Shown: positions 45,758 to 56,915 of the stretch, piece after piece
Numbering within the stretch: position 1 is the first letter of the stretch
Layout of the letters: each line of letters opens with the position of its first letter
Source of the DNA: Theropithecus gelada
Taxonomy: Eukaryota > Chordata > Mammalia > Primates > Cercopithecidae
Assembly: GCF_003255815.1 (NCBI RefSeq)
Contig: NC_037673.1
Span: 4,211,840 to 4,275,839 of the forward strand
Direction: 5' to 3'
DNA: 64,000 nt
The notes under the pieces: generated by a model
The model's input: the letters and a program-made list of their open reading frames with translations, nothing else
Databases searched by the model: none
What the model was told of the DNA's origin: nothing
Program-made: the position numbers and the translations under genes

Positions 45758-46440
45758 CAGTCATGACAGCAAGAAGTTCAGGGAGGTGCGAGGGGCCAGG
45801 TCATGTGGAACAGTGGAGTCATGTGGGACTGTGGGATCGTCTGGGACCACGGAGTCATGAAGGCTTCTGGATATTTTTCTAGGAGTAAAAGGGAACCATT
45901 GGGTAGCTCGTAAGCAGAAGGCTTGCCCGTTCTCATATATTTTAAATGGAATCAAAAAGTTTTCGCTGGAGAATGGCCTCCTGGGAATTAGAGAAAAATA
46001 GATATAAGAACATGTTAAGCAAATAGTTACATTATTTATAAAATTAATTATCAAAAGTGAAAGTTCCAAGTGAGAATGTGCAGGGTTCAATTATAATCAA
46101 TGACGATCTATGTCAGTATAAGGCTTACCCGGGGATCAAAAAACTTATTTTAAGAAATCACTCATGGAAATCTTGTCATTGCAGATTATTTTTAACCTGT
46201 GAGCAACTGATCCAGAAAGAGACACTGGAAGGTCATTCCTGTCTGGGGTGCATGAGATGAGGAACTCTTGAGCTGATTGGACAGGGGCCAGATCACAGAG
46301 GCAGCAGGCTGAGATTGATGATGTAGGGTCTTGCAAATAATGTAGGGATTTGGATCCAGTCCCCTAGAACAATGGGAAGCCATGGAGGGTGCCAGCCAGT
46401 GAATTCATGACCCACTTGTTGAATTTAAAAGGCCCACAAA
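45758..46440 (-). mobile_element. L2 relic, minus strand (right part)
   Basis: 'aggggccaggtcatgtggaa' and 'aaaagggaaccattgggtag' (45790-45910), then again 'acaggggccagatcacagag', 'gatgtagggtcttgcaaata' and 'caatgggaagccatggaggg' (46280-46400), match the antisense L2 string (ggggccagatcatg / agggccttgtaggcc / gatgggaagccattggagg). The string appears twice, so either two L2 copies or an internal duplication is present. Confidence 0.55.
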
Positions 46441-46814
46441 GCTGGACTGAAGATAATGAATGGAGAAGAGTCACAGGGTTGGGAGGAGGCTGGTCTGTAC
46501 CTTAACAGTGGCCCCATGAGGACACAGCAATGTGGGCAGAAGAGGCTGGCAAGTGAGACAGAGAAACAGGATTAGGAGTGAGAGTTCTCGGGACCTACTG
46601 ACAGAAAGTGGGAGGTTGCAGTGGGGTATGGAGTGTGGCCCCAAAGGTCCTGGCATACACAATGAATGGGTGGCTCTGCCCTTTGCTGATGAGAGAAACA
46701 CTGAAGGAGGTGCTGAGGTCAGTGATTTATAATCCAGAGACTGTAGCCTTCTCCTTTTCCAAGTCACCACCTAATGGGCCTTAGATGCCATGTTAAGTTA
46801 CAAGGAAGCTTTTA
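46441..46814. other. Unique or eroded L2 sequence
   Basis: 'gctggactgaagataatgaa' followed by 'tggagaagag' may continue L2 antisense, but no firm assignment. No gene. Confidence 0.35.
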
Positions 46815-48750
46815 AAATGTGTTCTTCAGGACATTGGTCGGAGCAAAGGATTTTTGGATGAGACCTCAAAGCACAGGCAACAAAATCAAAAATGAAAAAA
46901 CGGGATTCCATTAAGCTAAAAAGCTTCGCAAAGCAAAGGAAACAATCAGCAGAGTGAAGATACAATCCACGGAATAGGAGAAAATATTTGCAAGCTATCA
47001 ATTTCATAAGGGATTAGTAACCAGAATATATAGGAAGCTCAAACAACTCAGACGTGAAAAACACATAATCTGGTTTAAAAATGGGTAAAAGATCTGAATA
47101 AACATTTCTCAAAAGAAAACAGACAAATGGCCGACAGTTGTATGAAAAAAGTTCTCAACATCACTAGTCATTGGGGAAATGCAAATCCAAACCACAATGA
47201 GATATCATCTTACTCCAGTTAGAATGGCTTTTTATCAAAACCACAGGGACTAACGGATGCTGGCAAGGATGCAGACAGGGGAATGCTCACACACTGTTGG
47301 TGGGAATGTAAATTAGCATAGCTACTACAGAGAACAGTATTGAGGGTCCTCAAAAAATTAAAAATAGAGTGACCATATGATCCAGCAATCCTACTACTCG
47401 GTGTGTGAAGGAAATCAAAATATTGAAGAAATACCTCCTCTCCCATGTTTATTGCAGCACTATTCACAATAGCCAAGATATAGAATCAACCTAAGTGCTT
47501 ATCAATGGATAAATGGATAAAAAAATTATATATATAATTTAATATTACTCAGCCATGAAAAATGCCATCCTGTCATTTGCATCAATGAAGGGGTGGCCTG
47601 CCCCTCCACACCTGTGGGTGTTTCTCGTAAGGTGGAACGAGAGACTTGAGAAAAGAAATAAGACACAGAGACAAGTATAGAGAAAGAAAAGCGGGGGCCC
47701 AGGGGACCGGCGCTCAGCTTACAGAGGACCCACGCCGGCACCGGTCTCTGAGTTCCCTTAGTATTTATTGATAATTATCTTTACCATCTTAAAGACAGGG
47801 GAGTGGCAGGACAATAGGATCATTTTTAGGGAGGAAATTAGCAGTAAGACATAAGAACAAAAACCTCTGTGATATGAATAAGTTCAAAGGAAAATCCTGT
47901 GCCTTGAGATAAACTTTTTAGCAACATTGTTTCATCCTATCACATGGGGATAAACCTTGGACAATACCTAGCTTTCCTAGGCAGAGGTCCCTGCGACCTT
48001 TGGCCGTGTACGTGTCTCTGGGTAGTTGAGATTAAGAGAATGGTGATAACTTTTAACCAGCAAGCTACCTTCAGGCATTTGTTTAACAAAGACACATCCT
48101 GCACAGCCCAAAATCCATTAAACCTTGAGTCACCGCAACACATGTCTCTTGCAAGGACAAGGTTGGGGGTAGGATCACAGATTAACAGCATCTCAAATAC
48201 AGAACAAAATGGAATCTCTTATGTCTATTTCTTTCTATATAGACACAGTAACAGGCTGATCTCTCTTCCTTTTCCCCACACATCAACATGGATGGAGCTG
48301 GAGGTCATCGTGTTAAATGCCATAACCCAGGCACAGACAGACAAATATTACACATTCTCACTCATATGTGGGAGCTAAGCATGTGGAATTAATGAAGATA
48401 GAGAGATGATCATTGGCTCCCAAATGCTGGGAAGTGGAGAGAAGAAGGGCGATGAAGAGAATTGGTTAATGGGAATAAAAATACAGTTAGACAGAAGGAG
48501 TAAGATCCAGTGTTCAAAAACACAGTAGGGTGAGTATAATAACAACATTGTACTGCATAGATCAAAAAAGCTACAAGAGAAGAATTAGAATAACCCCAGT
48601 ACAAAGAAAAGCTAAACATTGGAGGTGATAGATATCCGAATTACTCTCATTTGATCAATACATATTGTACTGAATGCATGCAATATCAAAATATTGCACA
48701 TTTCCACCAAAGAATGTACAACTCTTATGAATAATATCTGAAAAAATATT
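46815..48750 (+). mobile_element. L1 (L1MA/L1MB-type), 5' truncated, plus strand, split by a solo LTR
   Basis: Sense L1 ORF2 3' part and 3' UTR: 'ttcaggacattggtcggagc', 'aaccacaatgagatatcatc', 'tgttggtgggaatgtaaatt', 'ttattgcagcactattcaca', then after the LTR 'acatggatggagctggaggt', 'attctcactcatatgtggga' and an old-type 3' UTR. Numerous stops mean there is no functional ORF. A betaretrovirus-like LTR occupies 47586-48280, and the L1 reading resumes exactly after the 6-bp target duplication. Confidence 0.85.
47586..48280 (-). mobile_element. Solo LTR, HERV-K (HML)/betaretrovirus-like, minus strand
   Basis: 695 bp that begin with TG and end with CA when read on the minus strand. The minus-strand start is 'tgtggggaaaaggaagagag' and its end carries the 'cccacaggtgtggaggggca' motif typical of HML-family LTRs. 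An AATAAA lies on the minus strand at 47769-47764. Perfect 6-bp target duplications 'catcaa' flank it (47580-47585 and 48281-48286). No internal sequence is present, so recombination between two LTRs removed the provirus. The exact family is not resolved; it is not the canonical human LTR5. The 144-codon plus ORF at 47944-48378 is antisense LTR. Confidence 0.9.
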
Positions 48751-48802
48751 TTCTGCAGAAGATAAATAGACTCTGGTTTTAATTCAAAAGCCTACGCTTT
48801 TA

Positions 48803-49447
48803 TAGTCATGTACCACATAATGATGCTTCAGTCAATGACAAACCACATATATGAAGGGGGTCCCATATATTTATAATACTGCATATATTTTTTGAGATGG
48901 CATCTCACTCTGTCACCCAGGCTGGAGTTCAGTGGCATGATCTCAGCTCACTGCAACCTCTGTCTCCCAGGTTCAAGCAATTCTCCTGCCTCAGCCTCCC
49001 GAGTAGCTAGGGTTACAGGCACATGCCACCACACCCAGCTAATTTTTTCGTATTTTTAGTAGAGATAAGGTTTCATCATGTTGGCCAGACTGTGTCTCGA
49101 ACTCCTGACCTCAGGTGATCTGCTCACCTTGGCTTCCCGAAGTGCTGGGATTACAGATGTGAACCATCATGCCCAGCCTATAACACTATTTTTTAACTAT
49201 ACCTTTTGTATGTTTAAATATATTTAGATACATAGATATGTACCATTGTGCTATGATTGCCTACGATACAGTAACATGCTGCACATGTTTGTAGCCCAGG
49301 AGCAACAGGCTACACCATGTAGCCTAGGTGTGCAGTAGGCTACAACAACAAGTTTGTGTAGGGAGACTCTACAATGTTTGCACAAAGACGAAAATGCCTC
49401 AGGACACATTTCTCAGAACATGTCCTGGTTAAGCAAGGCATGACTGT
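48803..49447 (-). mobile_element. Non-autonomous DNA transposon, split by an Alu
   Basis: Terminal inverted repeats: 'tagtcatgtaccacataatg' at the left matches the reverse complement of the right end ('ttaagcaaggcatgactg'). Interior landmarks are 'gtaacatgctgcacatgttt', 'caggctacaccatgtagcct' and 'aggtgtgcagtaggctacaa', a familiar mammalian non-autonomous transposon interior; class is probably TcMar-Tigger or hAT. Orientation assignment is tentative. An Alu lies at 48881-49178. Confidence 0.7.
48881..49178 (-). mobile_element. Alu (S-type), minus strand
   Basis: Antisense Alu from 'tttttgagatggcatctcac' to 'accatcatgcccagcc'. Diverged target duplication 'tataatact' (48872-48880) and 'tataacact' (49179-49187). 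Inserted into a DNA transposon. Confidence 0.95.
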
Positions 49448-49804
49448 TTTTCACTCTTCTGATTATCATCCAGACACATATATTGATATATAGTTTAGAT
49501 GTTTAATAATAGGTGGGAGGGTACAGTCTTCACAGCACCCTCCACTTTTCAGTATCCAGAATTTAATTTTGTACATGCAGTTCCTCCTACGTTGATAGCC
49601 CAGTCAACAAAAATCAGCTCTTGTGTACTGGTGGCATGGACTCAAGAGATGATCTGAGAGGAGAGAATCGAAGAGGTGGAGAGAAGGAAAGAATGCCTAC
49701 TTTGGTCTATGTAGTAAAGGCAGTTGGTCAAACAGAGAAGAAAAAAATGCCTAGACAGTAGCTGGTGAGAGAGTTAAGTTTTGAAGTGCTTGGCAGAAAA
49801 TTGG
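49448..49804. other. Unique intergenic sequence
   Basis: No gene or transposon recognised. Confidence 0.45.
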
Positions 49805-50200
49805 GGGCTGTATCAGTCAGGACAGGCAGCATCATGCTGCAGTAATGACCACCCCCAACAACAACATCTCAGTGGCAAGTACCATGAGAGACTGCTTTTT
49901 CGCTTACTGTTACGTTCACATGATGGTGTTCTTTCCACAGATGGCTGGTCTTCTGAGTCATTGTCATTCTCCTTCTGGGATGCAGGCTGAAGAGCAGCCG
50001 CAAGTGAAGTGTTGCCTGTCACCTCAGCAGTGGGAAAAAGGGCACTTCCTCTTTTTTCAGGAACTACTCTCATTTTTCCTGCTGAATGTGACCATGTTGG
50101 CCTGTGGGTGACTCAGACCACCTTTGCTCCCTTCTCAGTGGCCAAATCCCATCATATGACCACCAACGAGTTGGATAGGGCAGAGCTGTAATGTTCCCAT
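49805..50200 (+). mobile_element. Old interspersed repeat, probably ERVL-type LTR
   Basis: 'ctgtatcagtcaggacaggc', 'atcatgctgcagtaatgacc', 'acaacatctcagtggcaagt', 'gatgcaggctgaagagcagc' and 'gtggccaaatcccatcatat' follow the order of a familiar mammalian interspersed repeat starting TGTATCAGTCAGG. Family name not certain. Confidence 0.5.
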
Positions 50201-50474
50201 AGGGAACAGCGCTTTCAATCAAGGAAGAATCATGCCTTCTGCTTTAGGACAGAAGGAAATGTGATCTCCTAACACTCACAGTAGATCATGAGCACACCCT
50301 CATGTGAAAATATGGTGGGCACTGTGCATAAAATATGAGTTGCTTTAATTATCTCTGTGGTGGCAGTTCCTTCCTCAAAGTCACATTTGTCCTCATCTCA
50401 ATTGGGCTTCACACCTCCCAGAGTCAGGGCTGGACAGGGTCTTCTTCACCTGAAGCAATTCATTCTGAGATGTA

Positions 50475-50795
50475 TTTTCTCCCATTCTGTAGGTTCCCTG
50501 TTCACTCTGATACTAGTTTCTTTTGCTGTGCAGAAGCGCTTCAGTTAGATCCCATTTGTCAATTTTGGCTTTTGTGGCCATTGTTTTTGGTATTTTAGTC
50601 ATGAGGTCTTTGCCCATGCCTATGTCCTGAATGGTATTGCCTAGGCTTTCTTCCAGGGTTTTTATGGTTTTAGGTCTTCCGTTTAAGTCTTTACTCCATC
50701 TTGAGTTAATTTTTGTATAAGGTATACAAATTTTTGTATAAGGTATAGTTTTGTATAAGGAAGGGATCCAGTTTCAGTTTTCTGCATATGGCTCA
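50475..50795 (-). mobile_element. L1 ORF2 internal fragment, minus strand
   Basis: Antisense L1 ORF2: 'ttctcccattctgtaggttc', 'cttttgctgtgcagaagcgc', 'atcccatttgtcaattttgg', 'ggatccagtttcagttttct'. Neither an L1 3' end nor a poly-A is present, so it is an internal piece left by deletion or rearrangement. 'ttttgtataagg' is repeated three times near 50711-50760, where the usual L1 has it once. Confidence 0.85.
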
Positions 50796-51454
50796 CCACC
50801 ACCAGCCCTCCCAACAGACAGGGCCTGGTCAAGACGACAGACACTGAAAGCTGTGTCCTCTCAGCATGGAGCAGAGAGGCCTTGCGGTCGAATTACCCTG
50901 GGATTGAGTTACTAGAAGCACACTCAAAATGAAGAACAGTTGCTTCTAAAAATAGGAAAAAGAAACCCACATGGATGAAAGTCAAAGAGGAGAAAAGGCA
51001 GAACAAAAGCCATTTGGCTTTACAAACATCCACAAGATTTTAAAGTGGGATTCCATCCTGTCCCTTTGGAACAACAACGGCTATGACGAAAAAGCAGCCA
51101 GGTTCTGTTTTGGTTCTGTTTTCCTACAAGACCTGCTTTTTCAGCCTCTTGGTGAAATGTGATGTAGCAGCAGAGAGGCCCAGCCTGCACCCTGAGATCA
51201 TAGCAGTGCTGTGAGTGGCTTCACCTTTCACCCCTTGAGGCCACCAAACATCCATTACCTGGCCAGGCGGAGTTGAAGACGAATCTCACAGGCCTCTTAC
51301 CTGAGCCCATAGGCAAACTGTCTTCCCCGGATCTGGGACAGAATCCCTGCAGAATCCCACGCATGGGCAAGGTGGCTTCGAGTGGACTTGCAGCTGTTGA
51401 GAACTGACCTTGCAGTGGGAGCTTGGGCCTGACTCCTCAAAGTGTTTCCCACAG

Positions 51455-51559
51455 GCTAACTGTCTCCCAGAGCCTGTCTCCCAGAGCCTAAACTGTGTTT
51501 CAGAGTCTAACTAACTGTCTCCCAGAGCCTAACTAACTGCCTCCCAGAGCCTAAACTGT
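51455..51559. repeat. Short minisatellite of 'ctaactgtctcccagagc' units
   Basis: Five to six units of 14-22 bp; unit length differs by insertion of 'taac' or loss of 'taa'. One unit reads 'gtgtttcagagt'. Confidence 0.85.
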
Positions 51560-52260
51560 CAGCTCTGCAGGGTACTGTTCCCCGCCACCTTCAAAGCCAA
51601 CTCAGCACGATTCACCTGGTGAGTGGCAGGCAGGGCAAATGGTCCCCTACTCACCTTTGTTGACTTTTCATTGACAAATTGCCTTTGTCCGTACAAGAAA
51701 TGCATTCTCAAGATACATCTTAAATGTCCCCTGGTTGTGAACATGGCTGAGGGTGCTATGCAATAATAAGTAGTCTTTGTCTCCAAATAATAATTGTAGT
51801 ATAGGATCAAAAGCAAATGCATCAAGCTTTGTAACAGGTGACAGCCCCAGCCTGGGGGTTTGGGACGCCTTGACCAGCAGCCTGAAAACCTGGCTTCATG
51901 GTGAGGAAAGACGTTACCATCCCTTTCTAGGGCTGCGGAATCTTAGCAGATCCTGAGAGCTTCATTTCATCTGCAAACACCAACAGAAGCATTTTGCTTA
52001 TTTTCATTTGGGGGATACAAAAGGTTTTAAAAATCATTTTAATTTTGACACTTAACTGGGATAAGAACGAAGAAACCCTCTTAGAAAAAGAAAGGAAATT
52101 TTCACTTGAAATAAATCACCCTAACTGTCTGATGCTCTCATCAGCTCCTGCCAGGACTCTAGTGGGTAACTGAGGCCACCTTTCACCCCAATGAGTCCAT
52201 CCATCCTGATGGCATCACCACGAGAAGACACCTCATGTCCACCTGCATCAACACTCATCG

Positions 52261-52300
52261 AGGGTGGGTGGAAACTATCAAGGGCGGGTGGAAACTCAAT
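52261..52300. repeat. 20-bp tandem duplication
   Basis: 'agggtgggtggaaactatca' followed by 'agggcgggtggaaactcaat'; two adjacent imperfect copies. Confidence 0.8.
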
Positions 52301-53164
52301 GAACACCTTCTCTCCCACAGGGATCCCCAAGTGTCACAGCCCCTAACAGCCTGCTCTGTGTGACCCCAAGGACCTCACCCAGCTGGCTGCACCCCCATGG
52401 CGCGGTGGCCCTCCTCTGCTTCTCTGCAAATGATGTGAGGCAAATGTTACTGGAGAGCCTTCTTCCTGCCTTCTGGAGCAATTGTTCTTAAAGTGAGCTC
52501 CTTGGGGCACTGCCCTGCCCCCTAGCTGTGCCCTGGAGCTCAGATGCCCAAATCCAGTGCTGAAGCCCATAGGCCACACGTGGGAATGCCAAAGGACATG
52601 AAGCCAGGGGAAGTATGCTCCCAATCGGAAAATTTTCATAACGTAAAAAGTCTTCATTTCATGCCTAAATTGTCTGTTAGAATTAAATGTAAGCTCATAT
52701 CAAATTTAGCACAAATGTATAAACCTAATTATTTTTAGTTTAGTGTAGAGATTATGTAGAATTTTGTAACTCAACTAGTTTGAGAACCACTTGAAAGGGT
52801 GCAGCAACAACAGGCCAATTAAACAGGAAATTCTTGTCCTCTTCAAAGAGGAGAAGATGAGAGCAGAGACTAAGAAGGATAAAGGAGAGAGTAAGACCAG
52901 GAAATACTGCCCAGAAAGAGGAGGCAGGATTTAGCGATTCAACAGATGAGAAAGAGAAGGACAGAGAGGAGCAGGAAACTATTAAAAGGTAGGAGTCTGA
53001 TTCCATGGGCAGAAATGATTTTTACAATGAGAAAAGTTGCCCATAATTCTTGACCGCAATGTATTTTACAATACTGTAAGCATTTATTTCAATTTCTTCT
53101 GACTACACAAATTCCCTTTTTGTGCTTTAATTTCATGGCATCTTTAATCCATATTGATAATGAA

Positions 53165-53405
53165 AATAAGACCTAACATTTACATAGCATGCTACAATTT
53201 TAATGCATAAGATTTTATATAATTTATTCCTTCAAATAATGCCTTACGTAAACACGGCTTTTATTTAATTTTTATGAATGGGGAAACAGAGGAGTAAGAA
53301 AGAAAATTATATGCCTTTGATCGTGCAGGAAATATGTGCTAACATTGGACTTAGAATGGAAGTCCCTAACTCCCAGTCAAACACATGCACTCTTCGTCAT
53401 GGACA
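53165..53405 (-). mobile_element. MIR relic, minus strand
   Basis: 'catttacatagcatgctaca', 'aatttattccttcaaataat', 'aatggggaaacagaggagta', 'cctttgatcgtgcaggaaat' and 'ctaactcccagtcaaacaca' follow antisense MIR order (gatgaggaaactgaggctca / aaggtcacacagc / aacccaggc / tgactcc). Confidence 0.7.
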
Positions 53406-53744
53406 TATGAATTCTGGGTAATGGATAGGCTGAAAGCAACAATCTTGCCAGAGAAGTCTATCATTAGCAGTGTATTGCTGATTAAATGGATAAAATTATT
53501 CTAAAGAAGCTTCAACAATGGAAATCTTGAGTTTATTCCTTTAGACATTGTCTCCGCATTTTTCCCCCATTTCTTCTACAGTTGACCCACTTCTGTCTTA
53601 ACACAATTTTTAAAATTATGGATATGTAATTAAGTGGCTCATTGGTGACGTTTTTGAGGAAATTTTGAAGTAGTGCATTAATTCCTGAAAAGAGACATGC
53701 AAGATTTATCTCCAAACCCTCAGAACTTGGGCACCACCCCAATC

Positions 53745-54445
53745 AAACTGTTTCTCAGAACATGGATGTAAATACACCAATTAGCCGTTCACTGAATGAA
53801 GGGTGCTATTGAAAATTACAAAACACATGCACGATTGTTGAAAAGCTTACTGAATGTCTTCCCTTCCACAATTCAAATATTATTCAAACCAGTGATTAAA
53901 GTTAAGGGTTGTTTCCAATAAACAACTCACATCATATATTGCCTTTCAATTACCAAATTATTCATGCTATTGGCCATTATCAGGCCACTCGATTAACAGG
54001 ACAATGGAAAAAGTAATTCAGATTCCAGCTTAAAGATCTCCTCTTCTCTCTTCCCAATTAACACTTACAACATGCTGGCCACAGGCAATTCTCAGAATGC
54101 TTTGCCTGACTTAATTTTGCTTTTAGCACTCAGTGCCAGGAATACCTAGAAAATTATCTACTAATTATCTGGCATTATCTATGTTGGTTCATGTCTAAAG
54201 AAGAGCTCATCTAATTACAAGCCCCTTTGCTATTTGACTCTAAAGAGTGGGTTTAACTGAGAATTTCTCCAAAAGGGCTTGCACTAAGGGCTGGTAATTA
54301 TGTGCTTTGCCTTCTTTGGAGGGAGTTCTCTCAGGTATCAACAACAAACAGTTACTGAAAGAATGCTTTCACAGCAGGTGCGCTGTAAGCAATAATTACT
54401 TTGTGACATTTCCAGTGTTTTCTTCTACTGGACAATTAGCAAACA
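53745..54445. promoter_or_regulatory. Strongest candidate conserved enhancer (TAAT-rich)
   Basis: 700 bp free of recognisable repeats and dense in developmental transcription-factor-like motifs. Homeodomain TAAT/ATTA cores include 'caattagcc' (53778), 'caattaccaaattattc' (53947), 'cgattaacagg' (53990), 'gtaattcag' (54013), 'caattaacac' (54055), 'actaattatctgg' (54161), 'tctaattacaag' (54211), 'ggtaattatgtg' (54294), 'caataattac' (54390) and 'acaattagc' (54432). A forkhead-like 'aataaacaac' (53917), a SOX-like 'acaatgg' (54001-54007) and an E-box CAGGTG (54375-54380) are also present. The family of vertebrate non-coding enhancers with this texture is well known; assignment here is inference. 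Confidence 0.4.
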
Positions 54446-55639
54446 GTATGCTAACTTATCCCTAACATTCTCAAGAGAACTCTGAACTCTCACACCCCTT
54501 CTAAAAAAATCCATGGAATCTTCTACAGAGTAGACCTGCTGTAATAGTAAAAAGTGAGTGCCCTCTGAGCAGGTGTTTTTTGAACAGGTTTAGGATCAAA
54601 GAAATAAAATTTGATTTTACAGTAGGTTGGCATCTAGTCTTAGTATGCTACTGAGAACATGAGATGTTATAAATTGTCAGGGCTGAAGAGGTATATTAAT
54701 GACTGAATTTATGTGACTGCTTTATCCATTTAATATGAGCAAGTGAACATACCCCTAGCAGGCTAAAAAATTCTGAAATAGTAGCTAAAACAAAGAAGCA
54801 CCTTTAATTTCTAGGGTAAAACGGCACCATTATTATTGTCTTCCTTTAAATTTTAAAGCAATTACAAACCTCAAGTTAAAAGTATGATTTAAATAATTTT
54901 TTTTTCATGAATTGGGGAGAAATTGACTGGCCTTATGCCCCATCACACTTAGATACTCTGTGAAGCATTTTCAACCAAAAAGGACACTCTCCTACATAAC
55001 AGAACTGTAAATGGCAAAATCAGGAAGCTAGTGCTGATAAGAGATGAGCTTCTAATTCTCATACTACAGTTAAATTTCATCAATTGTCCTAATAATGTCT
55101 TTCTTTAAAAAAATTTAACAAGTTTTTAAACAGTGTGCTACGTTTAGTTGCCATGTGTTAGTCTCTGGCCTTCCAAAGGGAAAAATTTACAGGACTGCAA
55201 ATACTACCAGTGGACATGGTTAGTTTGTGGGCTGAGCTGTCCCTTCAGAAGTACTGCCTCACCTGGAAACTGTCATTATTAATTTTCAACTGATGGCACT
55301 TAAATGACCAAAGCATCAATATTATTATTATTATCATCATCGATGGTGGTGGTGAAGTGAATCACAGGTTTTTTTGGTTTTTTTTAAAATATTTCTTCAC
55401 AAGGGGCAGAAAAGTGGCAGCAATCCCTCCAAAGTACAAAAGATGTTGCTGTCCAAATCAGAGTGGACAATGGCAGGTTGGAGAAGCAATGCATTTCTCA
55501 GCAGAGCTATGGTGAGAGGCTGACTATGAAACTGAAAACATTGAATGGGACTTGCTGACTACACCTGTGTCAGGGGTGAAAACCCTACCTTTCCAATTCC
55601 TCACGGAGTTCTTGCCATATTCTCACACCTCCAGAATTG
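54446..55639. other. Unique intergenic sequence
   Basis: Continues AT-rich and mostly repeat-free, so the conserved-looking domain may extend into it. A compound triplet run (ATT)n-(ATC)n-(GGT)n occurs at about 55318-55355. Confidence 0.45.
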
Positions 55640-55990
55640 GAGAGGTGATGGGCTACTGACTGGTAACTTCATATTCTTATCCTTTCTAGGTCCCTCTGTC
55701 TCTATTAATTTCATTACCTTCCAGGTCACCATTGCTTCTCACCTGGATGTCTATAGTCACTTCCCCAGCTGTTATCTTGGCTTCCGCTGCCACCTGTCTA
55801 CAACTCACTATACATGCAGCAGGAAAAACACCTAAGTAACATTTAAATTTAATCATTCTGCTTGCTGCTTAAAACCATCTAAAAGCCTCCTAACACAATG
55901 TGATGAAATCAGTATTTCCAACCTTTATATGGCAAAGGATAATAGTGTTGTCTATTCAGTATCCATTATTCTCTTATGTCTTCTTACCAG
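55640..55990 (+). mobile_element. L2 relic, plus strand
   Basis: 'attctgcttgctgcttaaaa' followed by 'ccatctaaaagcctcctaac' is the sense L2 block (cactcctctgcttaaaaccctccaatggc). Upstream 'tgccacctgtctacaactca' fits the preceding L2 part. Confidence 0.55.
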
Positions 55991-56054
55991 AACGCCTCTT
56001 TGAGAATCATAAATATGTACAGCTTAGTTAAAAAACAAAGAAAGAAACAAACAA

Positions 56055-56075
56055 CCCCACCCCACCCCCACCCCC
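56055..56075 (-). repeat. C4AC4AC5AC5 tract; G-quadruplex motif on the minus strand
   Basis: Four C-runs of 4, 4, 5 and 5 separated by single A on plus. The minus strand therefore has four G-runs with single-base T loops, the arrangement expected to give a very stable parallel quadruplex (i-motif on the other strand). Confidence 0.85.
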
Positions 56076-56089
56076 AGATTTCTAACCAC

Positions 56090-56759
56090 TCTTGCAACTG
56101 TGAGTAACCAGCCTTGTGAAATAATTCTGGCCAATGATACATAATTCTACTAGAAAGTTCTGAGAGAATTTTGACGTTTCCTGATGCAAGATTTACAGCA
56201 CCCTGGTTGCCTTTTCTTCCTTTTTTTTTTCTGAGTGGGATACAATTGTGATTAGTATTAAGACTAATATCACTTTTTTCATTTAAATTTTGTGTTCTTT
56301 TCTCTTTTAAAATTTGTTATAGTTCTGAAATGTATTATGCTTTCATTGTTTACTCATAAGTTTTCCCCTAGGTTTTCAGATGGATGATTAGTTTTTTTTT
56401 TAGGTTTCTGTAAAATCTGATGACTGACACTTTTGAACCTTTAAATTAACACTAAAAACTACCTCCACTTCAGACTTCCAATTACCTGATAAAACTAATC
56501 CATATGTATTGAACCTATTGTAGTCAAGACTGTATTACTTGCCCATAGGTACAATTGATACATGGCCCTGTGAGGACCTGCATCTGCTGGGACCCATCTA
56601 GTTCTTGGACTTGCATTTCTTCCATTCTCCGGTTATTTACTTCACTATGTTTCATTCTCATCTCAAGACCTCCCCTAAGTTAATACCCACACCCATACAC
56701 ACATCCATCCCTCCCCCAAACCCTTCTTTTATTTTGTCCACAGCACTACTCGCTTGAGA
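56090..56759. other. Unique intergenic sequence
   Basis: No gene or transposon recognised. Confidence 0.45.
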
Positions 56760-56915
56760 TGTTATGTTCACCTTTTTATTACCTGACTCTAATGCTGGAA
56801 TGTGCATTTTATATGGATAGGGCCCTCATCTGAGCTTCTTTCACTGAACAGGTGATACTTAAAACAATAGTGGTGGACACTTAGTAAATATCTGCTAAAT
56901 AAATAGAATGAACAG
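56760..56915 (+). mobile_element. L2 3'-end relic, plus strand
   Basis: 'gtggtggacacttagtaaat' followed by 'atctgctaaataaatagaat' is the sense L2 terminus (gcctggcacatagtaggtg / ctcaataaatatttgttgaa). Confidence 0.6.

Larger units (their letters stand above)
50796..53164. other. Unique intergenic sequence
   Basis: No gene or transposon recognised apart from two small tandem arrays listed separately. ORFs under 105 codons on both strands are featureless. Confidence 0.45.

Noticed and set aside
47944..48378. 144-codon plus ORF
   Set aside because: It is the antisense strand of the solo LTR running on into L1 sequence, not a viral or host gene.
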